Shown here piece after piece: positions 18,437 to 29,216 of a stretch of 47,879 nt of DNA; within the stretch, counting starts at the first letter, position 1; every line of letters begins with the position of its first letter. The stretch covers positions 1-47,879 of the forward strand of contig BAYV01000024.1 of NCBI GenBank assembly GCA_000710935.1. The letters are read 5' to 3'. Under the pieces are notes generated by a model that saw only the letters and a program-made list of their open reading frames with translations, had not been told where the DNA came from and searched no databases. This DNA comes from Iodidimonas nitroreducens. Its GTDB lineage: Bacteria > Pseudomonadota > Alphaproteobacteria > Sphingomonadales > Rhodothalassiaceae. The translations under genes were made by a program, and so were the position numbers.

Positions 18437-19255
18437 TCAGGCTTTCTCATCCTTACCAACCCAAGGCATCGCGCCTTTTTTGATGGGCCGCCAGATCCGG
18501 CGATTGGTGAGATAAAGCAGCACCACGAAAATCGACATGAAAATCATAAAGGAAAAGCCGATGGATTTGCGTTGTTCCATCGAAGGCTCGGCAAGCCAGG
18601 CCAGAAAAACCGTCACATCCTTTGCCATCTGCTCAACGGTAGCTTCGGTGCCATCTGCATAGCCAACCATGTCGTCATAAAGGGGTTGGGGCATGGCGAT
18701 TTTGTGACCGGCCATATAGGCATTGTAATATTGCCCGGGTGCCAGTTCGATATCCGCCGGTGGCTCTTCATAGCCGGTGAGCAGGGAATAGAGATAATCA
18801 GCGCCCCCCGGCCGGGCCTTCACAATCACCGATAAATCCGGGGGATAGGCCCCACCATTGGCCGCACGGGCGGCATTCTGATTGGGGAAAGGGGCCGGCA
18901 TCCGATCCGAAAGCTTGCCCGGACGCTCGAACATATCGCCAAAATCATCGGGGCCATCGGTGATCTGATATTCTGCGGCAATGGCTTTGGCCATCTCCTC
19001 GGAATAGCCAATGCCCTCAAGATTACGAAAGGCAAAATATTGAGCGCTATGACAGGATGAACAGATTTCCCGATACACCTGAAAACCGCGCTGGGCTGCA
19101 GCCCGATCAAAGGTGCCGAAAGGCCCTTCAAAGCTGAATTCAATATCTTTCAACTTCACCGCTTCGCCCGCCGCCAGAGCAGAGGGAGCCAATCCGAGAT
19201 TGGCAAATCCCAGGCTGGCCACAAGGCCAAGGATGAACGTTTTCTTGATGCGCAT
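18437..19255 (-). CDS. petC: Cytochrome c1 of the bc1 complex
   Basis: This is the membrane-anchored haem c subunit of quinol:cytochrome c reductase. The ATG at 19255 is preferred over 19279 because ccaggagaaa precedes it and it begins a clear signal peptide (MRIKKTFILGLVASLGFANL, cleavage near residue 29). The haem motif CSSCH is at 65-69, and the methionine ligand is probably in KIAMPQPLYDD near 186. A C-terminal membrane helix (FSFMIFMSIFVVLLYLT) is followed by a positively charged tail. It is the last gene of petABC, with the upstream cytochrome b stop 20 bp before this start. Confidence 0.95.
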   Translation of the reverse strand: MRIKKTFILGLVASLGFANLGLAPSALAAGEAVKLKDIEFSFEGPFGTFDRAAAQRGFQVYREICSSCHSAQYFAFRNLEGIGYSEEMAKAIAAEYQITDGPDDFGDMFERPGKLSDRMPAPFPNQNAARAANGGAYPPDLSVIVKARPGGADYLYSLLTGYEEPPADIELAPGQYYNAYMAGHKIAMPQPLYDDMVGYADGTEATVEQMAKDVTVFLAWLAEPSMEQRKSIGFSFMIFMSIFVVLLYLTNRRIWRPIKKGAMPWVGKDEKA

Positions 19256-19275
19256 TGCGTTTTCTCCTGGCCCTG

Positions 19276-20532
19276 TCATTCAGCCGGCTGGGCGGCTGGT
19301 TTCGCCCCTGCCTTATCACCCAGAACCGCTTGCGCGATCGACTGTGGCAGAGGTTTTGTTTTTTCAACTTTCCCAAGGATCGGCAGGATCAGCAGGAAAT
19401 GCGCGAAATAATAGGCCGTTGCCAACTGCCCGATTAAAATCCAGGCCCCTTCCGGCGGATAGGCACCGACCACACCCAGCACCACGCAATCCACCACCAG
19501 AAGCCAGAAAAACATCTTATAGGCCGGGCGGAAAATCGCCGAACGGATTTTCGAGGTATCGAGCCAGGGCAGGAAGAACAAAAGCCCCACAGCGGCAAAC
19601 ATCAGCAACACGCCGCCCAGCTTATCGGGCACGGCCCGCAGGATCGCGTAAAAGGGCAGGAAATACCATTCCGGCACGATATGCGCGGGCGTCACCATGG
19701 GATCAGCCGGAATATAATTATCGGGATGGCCCAGGGAATTGGGCATATAAAAAACGAACAGGCCGAAAAAGATCAGGAAAACCCCAACGCCCAGCGCATC
19801 TTTTGCGGTGTAATAAGGATGGAAGGGCACCTGATCCTGCGGCCCTTTCACATCAATGCCCAAAGGATTATTCGATCCCGGCAGATGCAAAGCCCAGATA
19901 TGCAAGATCACCACACCCACAATCACGAAGGGCAACAGATAATGGAGCGAGAAAAAGCGCTGCAAGGTGGGTTCATCAACCGAAAAACCACCCCATAAGA
20001 AGGTGACGATCTGATCGCCCACCAAGGGAATGGCGGAAAACAGATTGGTGATCACCGTGGCGCCCCAAAAGCTCATCTGCCCCCAGGGAAGCACATAGCC
20101 CATGAAAGCGGTGGCCATCATCAACAGCAGGATCACCACGCCCAGCATCCATAAAACCTCGCGCGGGGCTTTATACGAGCCATAATAAAGGCCGCGAAAA
20201 ATATGGATGAACACCACGATAAAGAACATCGAAGCGCCATTGGCGTGAATATAGCGCAAAAGCCAGCCATAATTCACATCGCGCATAATATGCTCAACAG
20301 AATTGAAAGCCCCCGCAACGGTGGGGGTATAGTGCATGGCCAAAACGATGCCGGTGGCGATCTGAATGACCAGACACAAACCGGCAAGGCTGCCGAAATT
20401 CCAGAAATAATTGAGATTACGCGGTGCCGGATAGCCGGCCCCCAAGGATCCATGAACCAAAGACAAAATGGGCAGGCGGTCATCGAACCAGCGCAGCGCA
20501 CCATTTTTGGGCTTGAAGCTTCCCGTTGACAT
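19276..20532 (-). CDS. petB: Cytochrome b of the bc1 complex
   Basis: This 418-residue, eight-helix membrane protein carries haems bL and bH and the quinol sites. The four haem-ligating histidines are visible as H96/H110 and H197/H211, each pair 14 apart. The Qo-site PEWY motif is at 287-290. The gene keeps the full-length bacterial b subunit (not split b6/IV). The C-terminus has an Ala/Pro/Lys-rich extension ([14 protein letters not shown]). It follows petA by 13 bp and runs directly into petC. Confidence 0.97.
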   Translation of the reverse strand: MSTGSFKPKNGALRWFDDRLPILSLVHGSLGAGYPAPRNLNYFWNFGSLAGLCLVIQIATGIVLAMHYTPTVAGAFNSVEHIMRDVNYGWLLRYIHANGASMFFIVVFIHIFRGLYYGSYKAPREVLWMLGVVILLLMMATAFMGYVLPWGQMSFWGATVITNLFSAIPLVGDQIVTFLWGGFSVDEPTLQRFFSLHYLLPFVIVGVVILHIWALHLPGSNNPLGIDVKGPQDQVPFHPYYTAKDALGVGVFLIFFGLFVFYMPNSLGHPDNYIPADPMVTPAHIVPEWYFLPFYAILRAVPDKLGGVLLMFAAVGLLFFLPWLDTSKIRSAIFRPAYKMFFWLLVVDCVVLGVVGAYPPEGAWILIGQLATAYYFAHFLLILPILGKVEKTKPLPQSIAQAVLGDKAGAKPAAQPAE

Positions 20533-20545
20533 TCTTTAACGCTCC

Positions 20546-21091
20546 TTAGCCGATCAAGATACGGTCGTCGCTGATGAATTGATAATCCGGAACTTCCAGA
20601 TTGAGGGGTGCCGGGCCTTTGCGAATCCGCCCTGCGGTATCATAATGCGATCCATGGCAAGGGCAGAACCAGCCGCCAAATTCACCGGCCTCGCCCAGCG
20701 GAATGCACCCCAGATGGGTGCACACGCCCACCATCACCAGCCATTGTTCATGGCCGGGTTTGGTTCGCTCCGCATCGGTTTGCGGATCACGGAGATTGGA
20801 AATATCAACCGCTTTCGCTTCCGCCACTTCTTTTTCGGTGCGATTGCGCACGAAAACCGGCTTACCGCGCCACATCACCTTGATCGACTGGCCGGGTGCA
20901 ATGGCACTGATATCCACCTCGGCAGAGGCGAGGGCCAAAGTATCCTTTGATGGGTTCATCTGATGGATGAATGGCCACACGGCATAAGCCGCGCCCACCG
21001 CCCCCATCGCTGTCGTGGCGATATAGAGAAAATCACGGCGTGTGGTGCCGTTTTCATCGCTCTGTTCAACCGTGCTCGGGTTGCTGCTCAT
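20546..21091 (-). CDS. petA: Rieske iron-sulfur protein of the bc1 complex
   Basis: Carries the [2Fe-2S] cluster that takes electrons from quinol at the Qo site. Start 21091 gives 181 residues, with the Tat-type TRRDFL near 17-22 close to the N-terminus as in other bacterial Rieske proteins. A start at 21139 would add 16 charged residues and is less likely. The cluster ligands are in CTHLGC (124-129) and CPCHGSH (143-149). The single membrane anchor is at about 23-42. First gene of petABC; its promoter should lie in the 409 bp upstream region. Confidence 0.95.
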   Translation of the reverse strand: MSSNPSTVEQSDENGTTRRDFLYIATTAMGAVGAAYAVWPFIHQMNPSKDTLALASAEVDISAIAPGQSIKVMWRGKPVFVRNRTEKEVAEAKAVDISNLRDPQTDAERTKPGHEQWLVMVGVCTHLGCIPLGEAGEFGGWFCPCHGSHYDTAGRIRKGPAPLNLEVPDYQFISDDRILIG

Positions 21092-21500
21092 CTTTTCGTC
21101 CCACTCCTCGCCCCAATCATGCCGTACAAAGCTTTTCAAACCAGAGACTGAAAGGCTTCGCTTCCCGTTCCGGGCCGATTTGAAGGCCCGTTTCTGGTAA
21201 AAATATCACGTCTATCTATCGTTATCCGACACCCGCTCCTATGCGACAAGGGGTCACGCAGGGGCCAACACCGCCAAGAGACAGCCGGATCAAAGATAAG
21301 CGAGGTTTAGCCGGACCCTAGACATATTGCAATATTTAAACCCGCGACCCCTTTGGATCGGAAGATTTTGCGTGTTCATATCGTCTTGATGCCACCCGCC
21401 TGCAGCTGACCCGGCCCGCAGGGGCGATCCGCTTTATCTGGGCGCTCTATTCGGCAAAAGTTTATAGCGCTGTGATCTTAGCGCGTGATCTGGCTGCTTC
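21092..21500. promoter_or_regulatory. Non-coding region upstream of petABC
   Basis: This 409 bp gap separates the M16 peptidase stop from the petA start. No reading frame of note, RNA gene or strong terminator was seen. It presumably holds the petABC promoter. The only clear structure is the 12 bp palindrome at 21324-21335. Confidence 0.5.
21324..21335. promoter_or_regulatory. 12 bp perfect palindrome, possible operator
   Basis: The sequence ATATTGCAATAT is a perfect dyad in an AT-rich pocket, about 230 bp before petA. It does not match the FNR/CRP or Lrp consensus. It could be a binding site for a redox or metal regulator of the bc1 operon, but nothing in the window names one. Confidence 0.35.
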
Positions 21501-22811
21501 TTAGCCCGCCTTGAACAGAGCCTCCACCCGATCCGGATCGGGCAAAGTGCCCCGCCGCCCAACGCTGGCGATGCTCAGCGCCCCTTCAGACAAAAGCCGC
21601 TCGCACACCGAAACCAAAGCGCGGGCATCCACCGCCTCTACCTTTGCCACCATTTCTTCGGGACTGATGAAGCGATCAAACAGATGATATTGCCGGGCCA
21701 TATGTTCGATCCGGGCCGATGTGCTTTCAAGAGACATCAAAATCCCGGCCTTCAACTGTGCCCGGGCACGGGCGATTTCAACTTCAGGGGCATGATCGGC
21801 CATGGCCAGCATTTCACCGGCCATAACCTGCAAAAGTTCGCCCGCCTGTTCGGGGGATGTGCCGGCATAAATCCCGAACAATCCGCAATCCACATGGGAA
21901 TTGAGGAAGCTGTAAACCGTATAAGCCAGGCCGCGCTGCTCTCGCACCTCCTGAAACAGGCGCGATGACATGCCGCCGCCCAGAAGGGTCGAGAAAACCT
22001 GGCTCGCATAATAGTCGGGATCATCAAATGAAACCGAAGGAAAGCCCAGAGTGATGTGCAATTGTTCCGTTTCACGGTCCTTATGATAGGCCCCGCCCTG
22101 ATAGCGGGCAGGCTCGAAGGGCGTGGGGCTGCCCGTGGGGATGGCGGTGAAAAGATTTTCCGCCAAATCCACCACCGCCTGATGATCGATATTCCCGGCC
22201 ACGCTGAGGATGGTATTATCGCTGCGATAACGGCTTTTCAAAAAGCGCTTGACCGCATCGGCCTGAAATCCCCGCACCCGTTCGCGGCTACCTAATATGG
22301 GCCGACCAAGGGGCTGATCGGGATAGGCCACATCCTGCAGATAATCATGAATGATATCATCGGGCGTATCTTCCGCCTGCCCGATTTCCTGCAACACCAC
22401 ATCGCGTTCGCGATCAAGCTCAAGAGGATCAATCTGGGCATTGAGAAAAAGATCGGCGAGAATATCCATCGCCAAAGGCACATCATTTTTCAAAATCTTG
22501 GCATAAAACATCGTGTGATCGCGCGAGGTATAGGCATTGAGATGGCCGCCCACCGTCTCGATTTCCTCGGCAATATCGCGGGCACTGCGCCGGGCTGTCC
22601 CCTTGAACAGCATATGTTCCAAAAGATGCGACATCCCGTTTTCAGATGCCGCCTCGCAGCGTGCCCCGCTATCCACCATCAGCCCGATCGAGGCGGATTC
22701 CACCGATGGCATATGATCCGTAACGACCCGCAAACCGTTGGACAAACGGGTGAGTCGGGGCGCGCCGTGATCCTGTTGGCTGGCATCAGGGTGAAATTGA
22801 TTGTGAAGCAC
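21501..22811 (-). CDS. M16 family zinc peptidase (mitochondrial-processing-peptidase-like)
   Basis: Metallopeptidase of the pitrilysin/MPP-beta group. The 436-residue protein has the inverted zinc motif HLLEH (H62, E65, H66), preceded by the GMSHLLEHMLFKGT context. The downstream glutamate is probably E142 in QEIGQAED. The C-terminal M16_C half contains the glycine-rich LLGGGMSSRLFQEVREQRGLAY segment near 285-306. No signal peptide is seen, so it probably acts in the cytosol. It lies between surf1 and petABC on the same strand. Bacterial relatives gave rise to MPP and the core subunits of mitochondrial complex III. Confidence 0.93.
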   Translation of the reverse strand: MLHNQFHPDASQQDHGAPRLTRLSNGLRVVTDHMPSVESASIGLMVDSGARCEAASENGMSHLLEHMLFKGTARRSARDIAEEIETVGGHLNAYTSRDHTMFYAKILKNDVPLAMDILADLFLNAQIDPLELDRERDVVLQEIGQAEDTPDDIIHDYLQDVAYPDQPLGRPILGSRERVRGFQADAVKRFLKSRYRSDNTILSVAGNIDHQAVVDLAENLFTAIPTGSPTPFEPARYQGGAYHKDRETEQLHITLGFPSVSFDDPDYYASQVFSTLLGGGMSSRLFQEVREQRGLAYTVYSFLNSHVDCGLFGIYAGTSPEQAGELLQVMAGEMLAMADHAPEVEIARARAQLKAGILMSLESTSARIEHMARQYHLFDRFISPEEMVAKVEAVDARALVSVCERLLSEGALSIASVGRRGTLPDPDRVEALFKAG

Positions 22812-22864
22812 GTCTAAATCCTTGATCTTGCAGTCGGCTATATGGTTCGAAATGAAGCGAACCC

Positions 22865-23617
22865 CTATCCGCTTTGGGTTTTTGCCTTCTCTTTGGACGT
22901 CTCTTTGGCTCGGCGCAGCCCATAGAGGATATAAATCACCAAAAGCGCCAAAGCGAAGCTAAACCATGTGAGCGCATAGCCCAGATGATTATTGGGCAGG
23001 GCCAAAATGGTGGTATCCCCACGCGGCCACCCCCCGGGGGCATCGTGCAGACTATCGAGATAGACCGGCGCCACTTCCGCCAAACCGGAAGCCCGCGCCA
23101 TCGCCTCCAGATCGCGCCAATACCAGCGATTGCCTGCGGGATCATTCTCCGGGGTAAACAGATTGGGTTCCCCCGCCATTCTGACAAGACCCTCGATGGT
23201 GATGAGGCCAGAAACCAACCCTTCGGGGCGCCGCGCGGGCAAGAGCTTTTCGCCCGGCACATAGCCGCGAACCACCAGAACCGGCGCCCCGCCATCCCTG
23301 CGGATCAGGGGGGTGATGATATGAAAGCCGCGCCCCTGATGCAGATAAAGCTCATGCGCATGATCGAAAGTCCCGCGCACAGTCACCGGGCGATAGCGCC
23401 AATCCCGCAAAGCCGCATCCGCACTCAGATCTTTGGGCAGGGCCACAGGCGGCGCGCTGGTGCGGGCCTCGATCTCGGCCAGCAGCGCGGTTTTCCATGC
23501 CAGCCTTTGCACCTGCCATTGGCCTAGGGCGATGAGTGTCAAAACACCGATCAGCGTGAGCAGGCTGGGCCATAAACCGGGGGCAAAACGATGAGACAGC
23601 GGCCTAGACATCATCAT
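22865..23617 (-). CDS. SURF1 family cytochrome oxidase assembly protein
   Basis: SURF1 helps insert haem a during assembly of aa3-type oxidase. The 250 residues have two membrane helices, near 16-32 and 214-233, flanking a periplasmic domain. Landmarks are ALGQWQVQRLAWKTALL near 30-46, RYRPVTVRGTFDH near 74-86, and the conserved NHLGYALTWFSFALALLVIY near the C-terminus. The start overlaps the DUF983 gene by 14 bp; three consecutive ATGs (23617, 23614, 23611) make the exact start ambiguous. It is the last cta-type gene before the M16 peptidase. Confidence 0.92.
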   Translation of the reverse strand: MMMSRPLSHRFAPGLWPSLLTLIGVLTLIALGQWQVQRLAWKTALLAEIEARTSAPPVALPKDLSADAALRDWRYRPVTVRGTFDHAHELYLHQGRGFHIITPLIRRDGGAPVLVVRGYVPGEKLLPARRPEGLVSGLITIEGLVRMAGEPNLFTPENDPAGNRWYWRDLEAMARASGLAEVAPVYLDSLHDAPGGWPRGDTTILALPNNHLGYALTWFSFALALLVIYILYGLRRAKETSKEKAKTQSG

Positions 23618-24038
23618 CCATAGACGTGCCTTCTCCGGCCTTGTGGCGATATTGCAAAGCCACCATCATGGCTTTTAAAGGCCGCAAAAGCCCCAGCGAC
23701 AAGGCCAGAATAAGCGGCCCCCATAAAACCACATGCACCCAATAAGGCGGCTGAAATTGCGTTTCCACAAAAAGGGCGGCAAAGGTCACGATGAACCCAA
23801 CGATCAGGATGATGAACACCGCCGGACCATCGCCGCTATCGATACCGCTGAAATCCAGACCGCAGGATGAACAAGAAGGTTTGATGTTCAGAAAACCGGA
23901 ATAAAGGGCCCCATTCCCGCAACGTGGGCAGCGCGAGAAAAGTCCGGCCTTGAACAGAGAAACCGGCAGAAAGGAACTGCCGGTCTCGTTTGCTTCCTCT
24001 CCGAATCGCTGATCGGAATTTAAAGGCTCATGATTCAA
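23604..24038 (-). CDS. DUF983 family membrane protein
   Basis: DUF983 genes sit in cytochrome oxidase clusters of alphaproteobacteria; their role is unknown, though a metal or assembly function is suspected. Two CxxC pairs, CPRCG and CSSCG, form a probable zinc ribbon before two membrane helices (about IILIVGFIVTFAALFVE and VVLWGPLILALSLGLL). The frame is open back to an ATG at 24113, but that lies well inside ctaE. A TTG at 24038 overlapping the ctaE stop (TTGA) gives a 144-residue protein of normal family size and is chosen here tentatively. No strong ribosome binding site precedes it, so coupling to ctaE translation is likely. Confidence 0.8.
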   Translation of the reverse strand: MNHEPLNSDQRFGEEANETGSSFLPVSLFKAGLFSRCPRCGNGALYSGFLNIKPSCSSCGLDFSGIDSGDGPAVFIILIVGFIVTFAALFVETQFQPPYWVHVVLWGPLILALSLGLLRPLKAMMVALQYRHKAGEGTSMDDDV

Positions 24039-24841
24039 TGGGTTACTGATCCCGCGCCCCAGATATAGATGCTGGCGAACAAAAACAGCCAAACCACATC
24101 CACAAAATGCCAATACCAGGCTGCAGCCTCGAAACCAAAATGCTTTTCGGTGGTGAAATGCCCCCGATAGGTGCGGATCAGGCAGATAAGCAAGAACAGC
24201 GTGCCGATAAAGACATGGAAACCATGAAAGCCGGTGGCCATGAAGAAGGTGGAGCCATAAATGCCCGATGACATGCCGAAAGCCGCTTCGCTATATTCAT
24301 AGATCTGCAAGGCACTGAAAAAGGCTCCCAAAAGAACGGTTGCCCATAAACCCTGCTTCAGACCCTGACGATCCCCATGCAGCAAAGCATGATGCGCCCA
24401 GGTGACACTGGTGCCCGAAAGCAGCAGAACCAGCGTATTCACATAAGGAATATGCCACGGATCAAAGGTCACGATCCCTTCGGGCGGCCACACCGAGCCG
24501 ATCTGTTCGGTGGGGAAAAGGGCGGCATTGAAATAAGCCCAGAACCACGCCACAAAAAACATCACTTCAGACGCAATGAACAGGATCATGCCATAGCGCA
24601 AACCGATCTGGACCACCGGCGTGTGATCGCCTTTCAAGGATTCCCGAACCACATCGCTCCACCATTCATACATGGTGTAAAGCACGCCGATCAGCCCCAA
24701 AGCAAACAGATAGCCAGAATAGGCCCGATCATGCATCAGACCAACGCCGCCAATTGCCAGCATCAAAACCGCAATCGAGCCGACCAGCGGCCAAGGGCTT
24801 GGATCGACAAGGTGATAATCATGTTTGACGTCGCCCGCCAT
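24035..24841 (-). CDS. ctaE: Cytochrome c oxidase subunit III
   Basis: This 268-residue membrane protein has seven hydrophobic segments, typical of aa3-oxidase subunit III, which stabilises the catalytic core and proton uptake. Family landmarks are HDYHLVDPSPWPL at 8-20, FIASEVMFFVAWFWAYF near 94-110, the WPPEGI segment, TSVTWAHHALLHGDR near 142-156, ATGFHGFHVFIGTLFL near 205-220 and the terminal WYWHFVDVVWLFLF. It follows ctaG by 55 bp, and its stop overlaps the presumed DUF983 start. Confidence 0.96.
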   Translation of the reverse strand: MAGDVKHDYHLVDPSPWPLVGSIAVLMLAIGGVGLMHDRAYSGYLFALGLIGVLYTMYEWWSDVVRESLKGDHTPVVQIGLRYGMILFIASEVMFFVAWFWAYFNAALFPTEQIGSVWPPEGIVTFDPWHIPYVNTLVLLLSGTSVTWAHHALLHGDRQGLKQGLWATVLLGAFFSALQIYEYSEAAFGMSSGIYGSTFFMATGFHGFHVFIGTLFLLICLIRTYRGHFTTEKHFGFEAAAWYWHFVDVVWLFLFASIYIWGAGSVTH

Positions 24842-24896
24842 GGTTATACTCTCTTTTATCTGTCGGGGAGGCCAAAGGCCCCTCCCTTATTGTTGG

Positions 24897-25514
24897 TCAC
24901 TCTTTAGATCGAGCGGTTTCGTTTATTGGCGCATCTGCAGCACCCTTATCAAGAGCGGCATGAATGTCATTAGCTGACGGTTCAGGCGTTTCCTGATAAA
25001 AGAAGGTGTAGGATAAAACAATCTGCGACACCCCATCGAGATTGTCTTCTTCGGCAATCGCGGGATCGATGAAATAGGTCACCGGCATATTCACCGTTTC
25101 ACCCGGCTGCAGGGTTTGTTCGGTAAAGCAAAAACACTCGATTTTCGAGAAATAAAGCCCCGCCTTATGGGGTGTGACATTGAAAACCGCCGTACCGGTA
25201 ATCGCCTTGTCCGATAGATTGGTGGCTTCATAAAAGGCCAAAGCCGTTTCGCCAACCTTCACGCTTTGGGTGGTTTGCACAGGCTTGAAGGCCCAGGGGA
25301 GCGCGCTATCCACGGACCCATCAAAACGCACCTCCATCACCCGATCGAGGATTTCCACCCCCGCCTGATCAACCCTTTGGGTGGTGCCCCCATAGCCGGT
25401 GACCTGACAAAAAAGCTGGTAAAGAGGCACCGCAAAAACCGCAAGCGATCCAGACGCCGCCAAGGCCAGCAGAGCCAGCCCCACAGCGCGCAGATTTTTC
25501 GTGGCCTGCGTCAT
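24897..25514 (-). CDS. ctaG: CtaG/Cox11 copper chaperone for the CuB site
   Basis: Cox11 delivers copper to the CuB centre of oxidase subunit I. The protein has 205 residues: an N-terminal membrane anchor (about 10-30), the membrane-proximal PLYQLFCQVTGYGG with C36, and the copper-binding CFCF (C127, C129) in KIECFCFTEQ. The family-typical MPVTYFIDPAI follows. Its ATG overlaps the stop of the small CoxF-like gene in ATGA (25511-25514), which supports both starts. Part of the continuous ctaC-surf1 operon. Confidence 0.95.
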   Translation of the reverse strand: MTQATKNLRAVGLALLALAASGSLAVFAVPLYQLFCQVTGYGGTTQRVDQAGVEILDRVMEVRFDGSVDSALPWAFKPVQTTQSVKVGETALAFYEATNLSDKAITGTAVFNVTPHKAGLYFSKIECFCFTEQTLQPGETVNMPVTYFIDPAIAEEDNLDGVSQIVLSYTFFYQETPEPSANDIHAALDKGAADAPINETARSKE

Positions 25515-25633
25515 GCCGACAACTCCTGCAATTTGACCAAAGTCACAATGAAAAACACGATGACCATGCCCACCAGAACAAGCGCCAGACCGATATTGCG
25601 CTGCTTGCGCCGCTTTTCAAATTCAGGGTCCAT
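25511..25633 (-). CDS. Small CoxF-like single-helix protein in the oxidase operon
   Basis: This 40-residue open frame is tucked between ctaB and ctaG. It begins [20 protein letters not shown] and ends VKLQELSA. The basic N-terminus followed by one membrane helix (about residues 14-32) is the layout of the small CoxF-type proteins found at this position in alphaproteobacterial oxidase clusters. Translational coupling is visible on both sides: its ATG shares a base with the ctaB stop (TGATG at 25631-25635), and its TGA overlaps the ctaG start (ATGA). Function is unproven; an assembly role is inferred from context. Confidence 0.88.
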   Translation of the reverse strand: MDPEFEKRRKQRNIGLALVLVGMVIVFFIVTLVKLQELSA

Positions 25634-26577
25634 CAGCCTGCCCAGCCCAATATGCTTTCAATGCCCAAAGTGGCAAAGATCAGGAACAGATAAAGAATCG
25701 AAAAGGTGAACAGGCGCTTATCACCCCCGGCATCCCCCCGATAAAGCCGCCACGCACGATAGATGAAGATCGCGCCTAAAAGGGTTGAGACCACGCCATA
25801 GGCAGTGCCTGCAAAGCCCAGAATGAAGGGGGCCACCCCGCTCAAAGCGAGCAACAGGCTATAGAGCAGGATTTGCCGCCGGGTTTCCGGCTCGCCTGAT
25901 GTAGTGGGGAGGATCGGCACCCCGGCCCGGGAATAATCCATCTTCACAAACAAGGCCAAAGCCCAGAAATGCGGCGGGGTCCACAAGAAGATGATGGCAA
26001 ATAACACCAGTGAATCGATGGTCACCGATCCGGTGACGGCGGCATAGCCGATCATCGGCGGAAAGGCCCCCGCCGCCCCGCCAATCACGATATTCTGCGG
26101 CGTGCGACGCTTGAGCCACATGGTATAGACCAGAACATAAAAAACGATGGTGAGCGCCAAAAGACTTGCCGCCACCCAATTGATTGCCAGCCCCATGAAG
26201 GTGACCGACCCCACCGCCAGAACCATGCCAAAGCCCAGGGCATCAGAAGGCGTGAGCCGCCCCGATGGCAAAGGCCGCTTGGCCGTGCGCGCCATCACCC
26301 GATCAATATCGGCATCAAACCACATATTGAGGGCCCCAGCCGCCCCCGCCCCGATGGCAATGCACAACACCGCCACGAAGCCGAGCACGGGATGCAGCGC
26401 CCCCGGTGCCATTAAAAGCCCGACAAGGCCGGTAAACACCACAAGCGACATCACCCGAGGCTTCATCAGCCGCGCATAATCACGCACATCCCCACCCCAT
26501 GAGGGGGCAAGCGGTTCCTCGCCCAAGGGGATATTCAGGGGGCTGTTCGCGGCCAGTGTTTTGGCAGAGTCGCTCAT
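25633..26577 (-). CDS. ctaB: Protohaem IX farnesyltransferase (haem O synthase)
   Basis: Adds the farnesyl chain to protohaem, the first step to haem A for the aa3 oxidase. The 314-residue UbiA-family protein has about nine membrane helices. The prenyl-diphosphate/Mg motif is NMWFDADID (N84, D88, D92), followed by [10 protein letters not shown] (97-106). The [19 protein letters not shown] start is typical of CtaB. A second conserved loop is [13 protein letters not shown] near 213-225. It lies 39 bp after ctaD and is joined to the CoxF-like gene by overlapping stop and start. Confidence 0.95.
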   Translation of the reverse strand: MSDSAKTLAANSPLNIPLGEEPLAPSWGGDVRDYARLMKPRVMSLVVFTGLVGLLMAPGALHPVLGFVAVLCIAIGAGAAGALNMWFDADIDRVMARTAKRPLPSGRLTPSDALGFGMVLAVGSVTFMGLAINWVAASLLALTIVFYVLVYTMWLKRRTPQNIVIGGAAGAFPPMIGYAAVTGSVTIDSLVLFAIIFLWTPPHFWALALFVKMDYSRAGVPILPTTSGEPETRRQILLYSLLLALSGVAPFILGFAGTAYGVVSTLLGAIFIYRAWRLYRGDAGGDKRLFTFSILYLFLIFATLGIESILGWAG

Positions 26578-26616
26578 GATGTGATCAGCCTCATTGGTCG
26601 GTTAGGAATGAACGGC

Positions 26617-28269
<1,653 letters not shown>

Positions 28270-28286
28270 TCAATATTGCATAAAAC

Positions 28287-29216
28287 TTAGCGACCAGCCG
28301 AGGCCAGACGCTTGAAATCCGAAGCCGAGGCATATTCGGCGCGGGTCCGCTCGACCCAAAGCTTGAACTGCTCCTCGCTCACCACCTCAACCACAATGGG
28401 CATATAGGCATGGCGGATGCCGCATAATTCCGAGCATTGGCCATAATAGGTGCCGATCTCGGTTGCCTTGAACCATGTTTCGTTCAGCCGCCCGGGCACC
28501 GCATCAACCTTCACGCCAAAGGAAGGAATGGTCCAGCTATGGAGCACATCCGATGCCGTCACCAGCATCTTCACCACCGTGTTCACCGGCACCACAATCC
28601 GGGTATCGGTATCGAGCAGGCGATAGGTTTCGGGCAGTGTGTCGCGAACCAGAAAATCCGCCAGTCTTTGCTCGGCAGCGCGGCGATTTTCCTGCGATTC
28701 TGCCGACTTATCCGTATAAAAGCTTTCCGCCAGCATCAGCGCATCAAAGCTCATATTCTCATAATCGGGATATTCATAGGTCCAATACCATTGATGCCCC
28801 GTGGCTTTGATCACCAGATCGGCTTTCGGGGTTACATCCTGAGCATAAAGCAGCTTGAAGCTGGGAATGGCGATCAGCACCAGAATAAGGATGGGCACCG
28901 CCGTCCACACCACTTCAATCACGGTATTATGCGATACTTTTGAAGGCTTCGGATTGGCTTTCCGACGATAGCGGACCATCACCCAACCCAGCAAAGCCGC
29001 CACCAAAAGGGTGATCACCGTGATGATCACCAGCAAAAGATCATGAAAAGACGTCAGCTGCTCCATCACCGGTGTTGCCGCCGGTTGCAGGCCCATCAGC
29101 CCATCTTCCCCTTTACGCACGACCTGCGCCATGGCTGGCGAGACGGCAAATCCCGCAAGGGCTGCTAAAGCGCCGATCATGGCCAGACCGATCATGCCGA
29201 AAAGCTTCTTCATCAC
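28287..29216 (-). CDS. ctaC: Cytochrome c oxidase subunit II
   Basis: Accepts electrons from cytochrome c through the dinuclear CuA centre. The protein has 309 residues: a signal peptide (about 1-30, cleavage after SPAMA), two membrane helices (about 58-80 and 103-123) and a periplasmic cupredoxin domain. CuA ligands are all present: H226, C261, E263, C265, H269 and M272 (GQCSELCGIRHAYMP). The WYWTYEYPD aromatic patch is at 143-151. It is the first gene of the oxidase operon; the 352 bp upstream region is shared with divergent tldD. Confidence 0.98.
   Translation of the reverse strand: MMKKLFGMIGLAMIGALAALAGFAVSPAMAQVVRKGEDGLMGLQPAATPVMEQLTSFHDLLLVIITVITLLVAALLGWVMVRYRRKANPKPSKVSHNTVIEVVWTAVPILILVLIAIPSFKLLYAQDVTPKADLVIKATGHQWYWTYEYPDYENMSFDALMLAESFYTDKSAESQENRRAAEQRLADFLVRDTLPETYRLLDTDTRIVVPVNTVVKMLVTASDVLHSWTIPSFGVKVDAVPGRLNETWFKATEIGTYYGQCSELCGIRHAYMPIVVEVVSEEQFKLWVERTRAEYASASDFKRLASAGR

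Noticed and set aside
18392-18835. Plus-strand frame of 147 codons after htpG
   Set aside because: It starts inside the terminator region and is antisense to petC, which is well supported.
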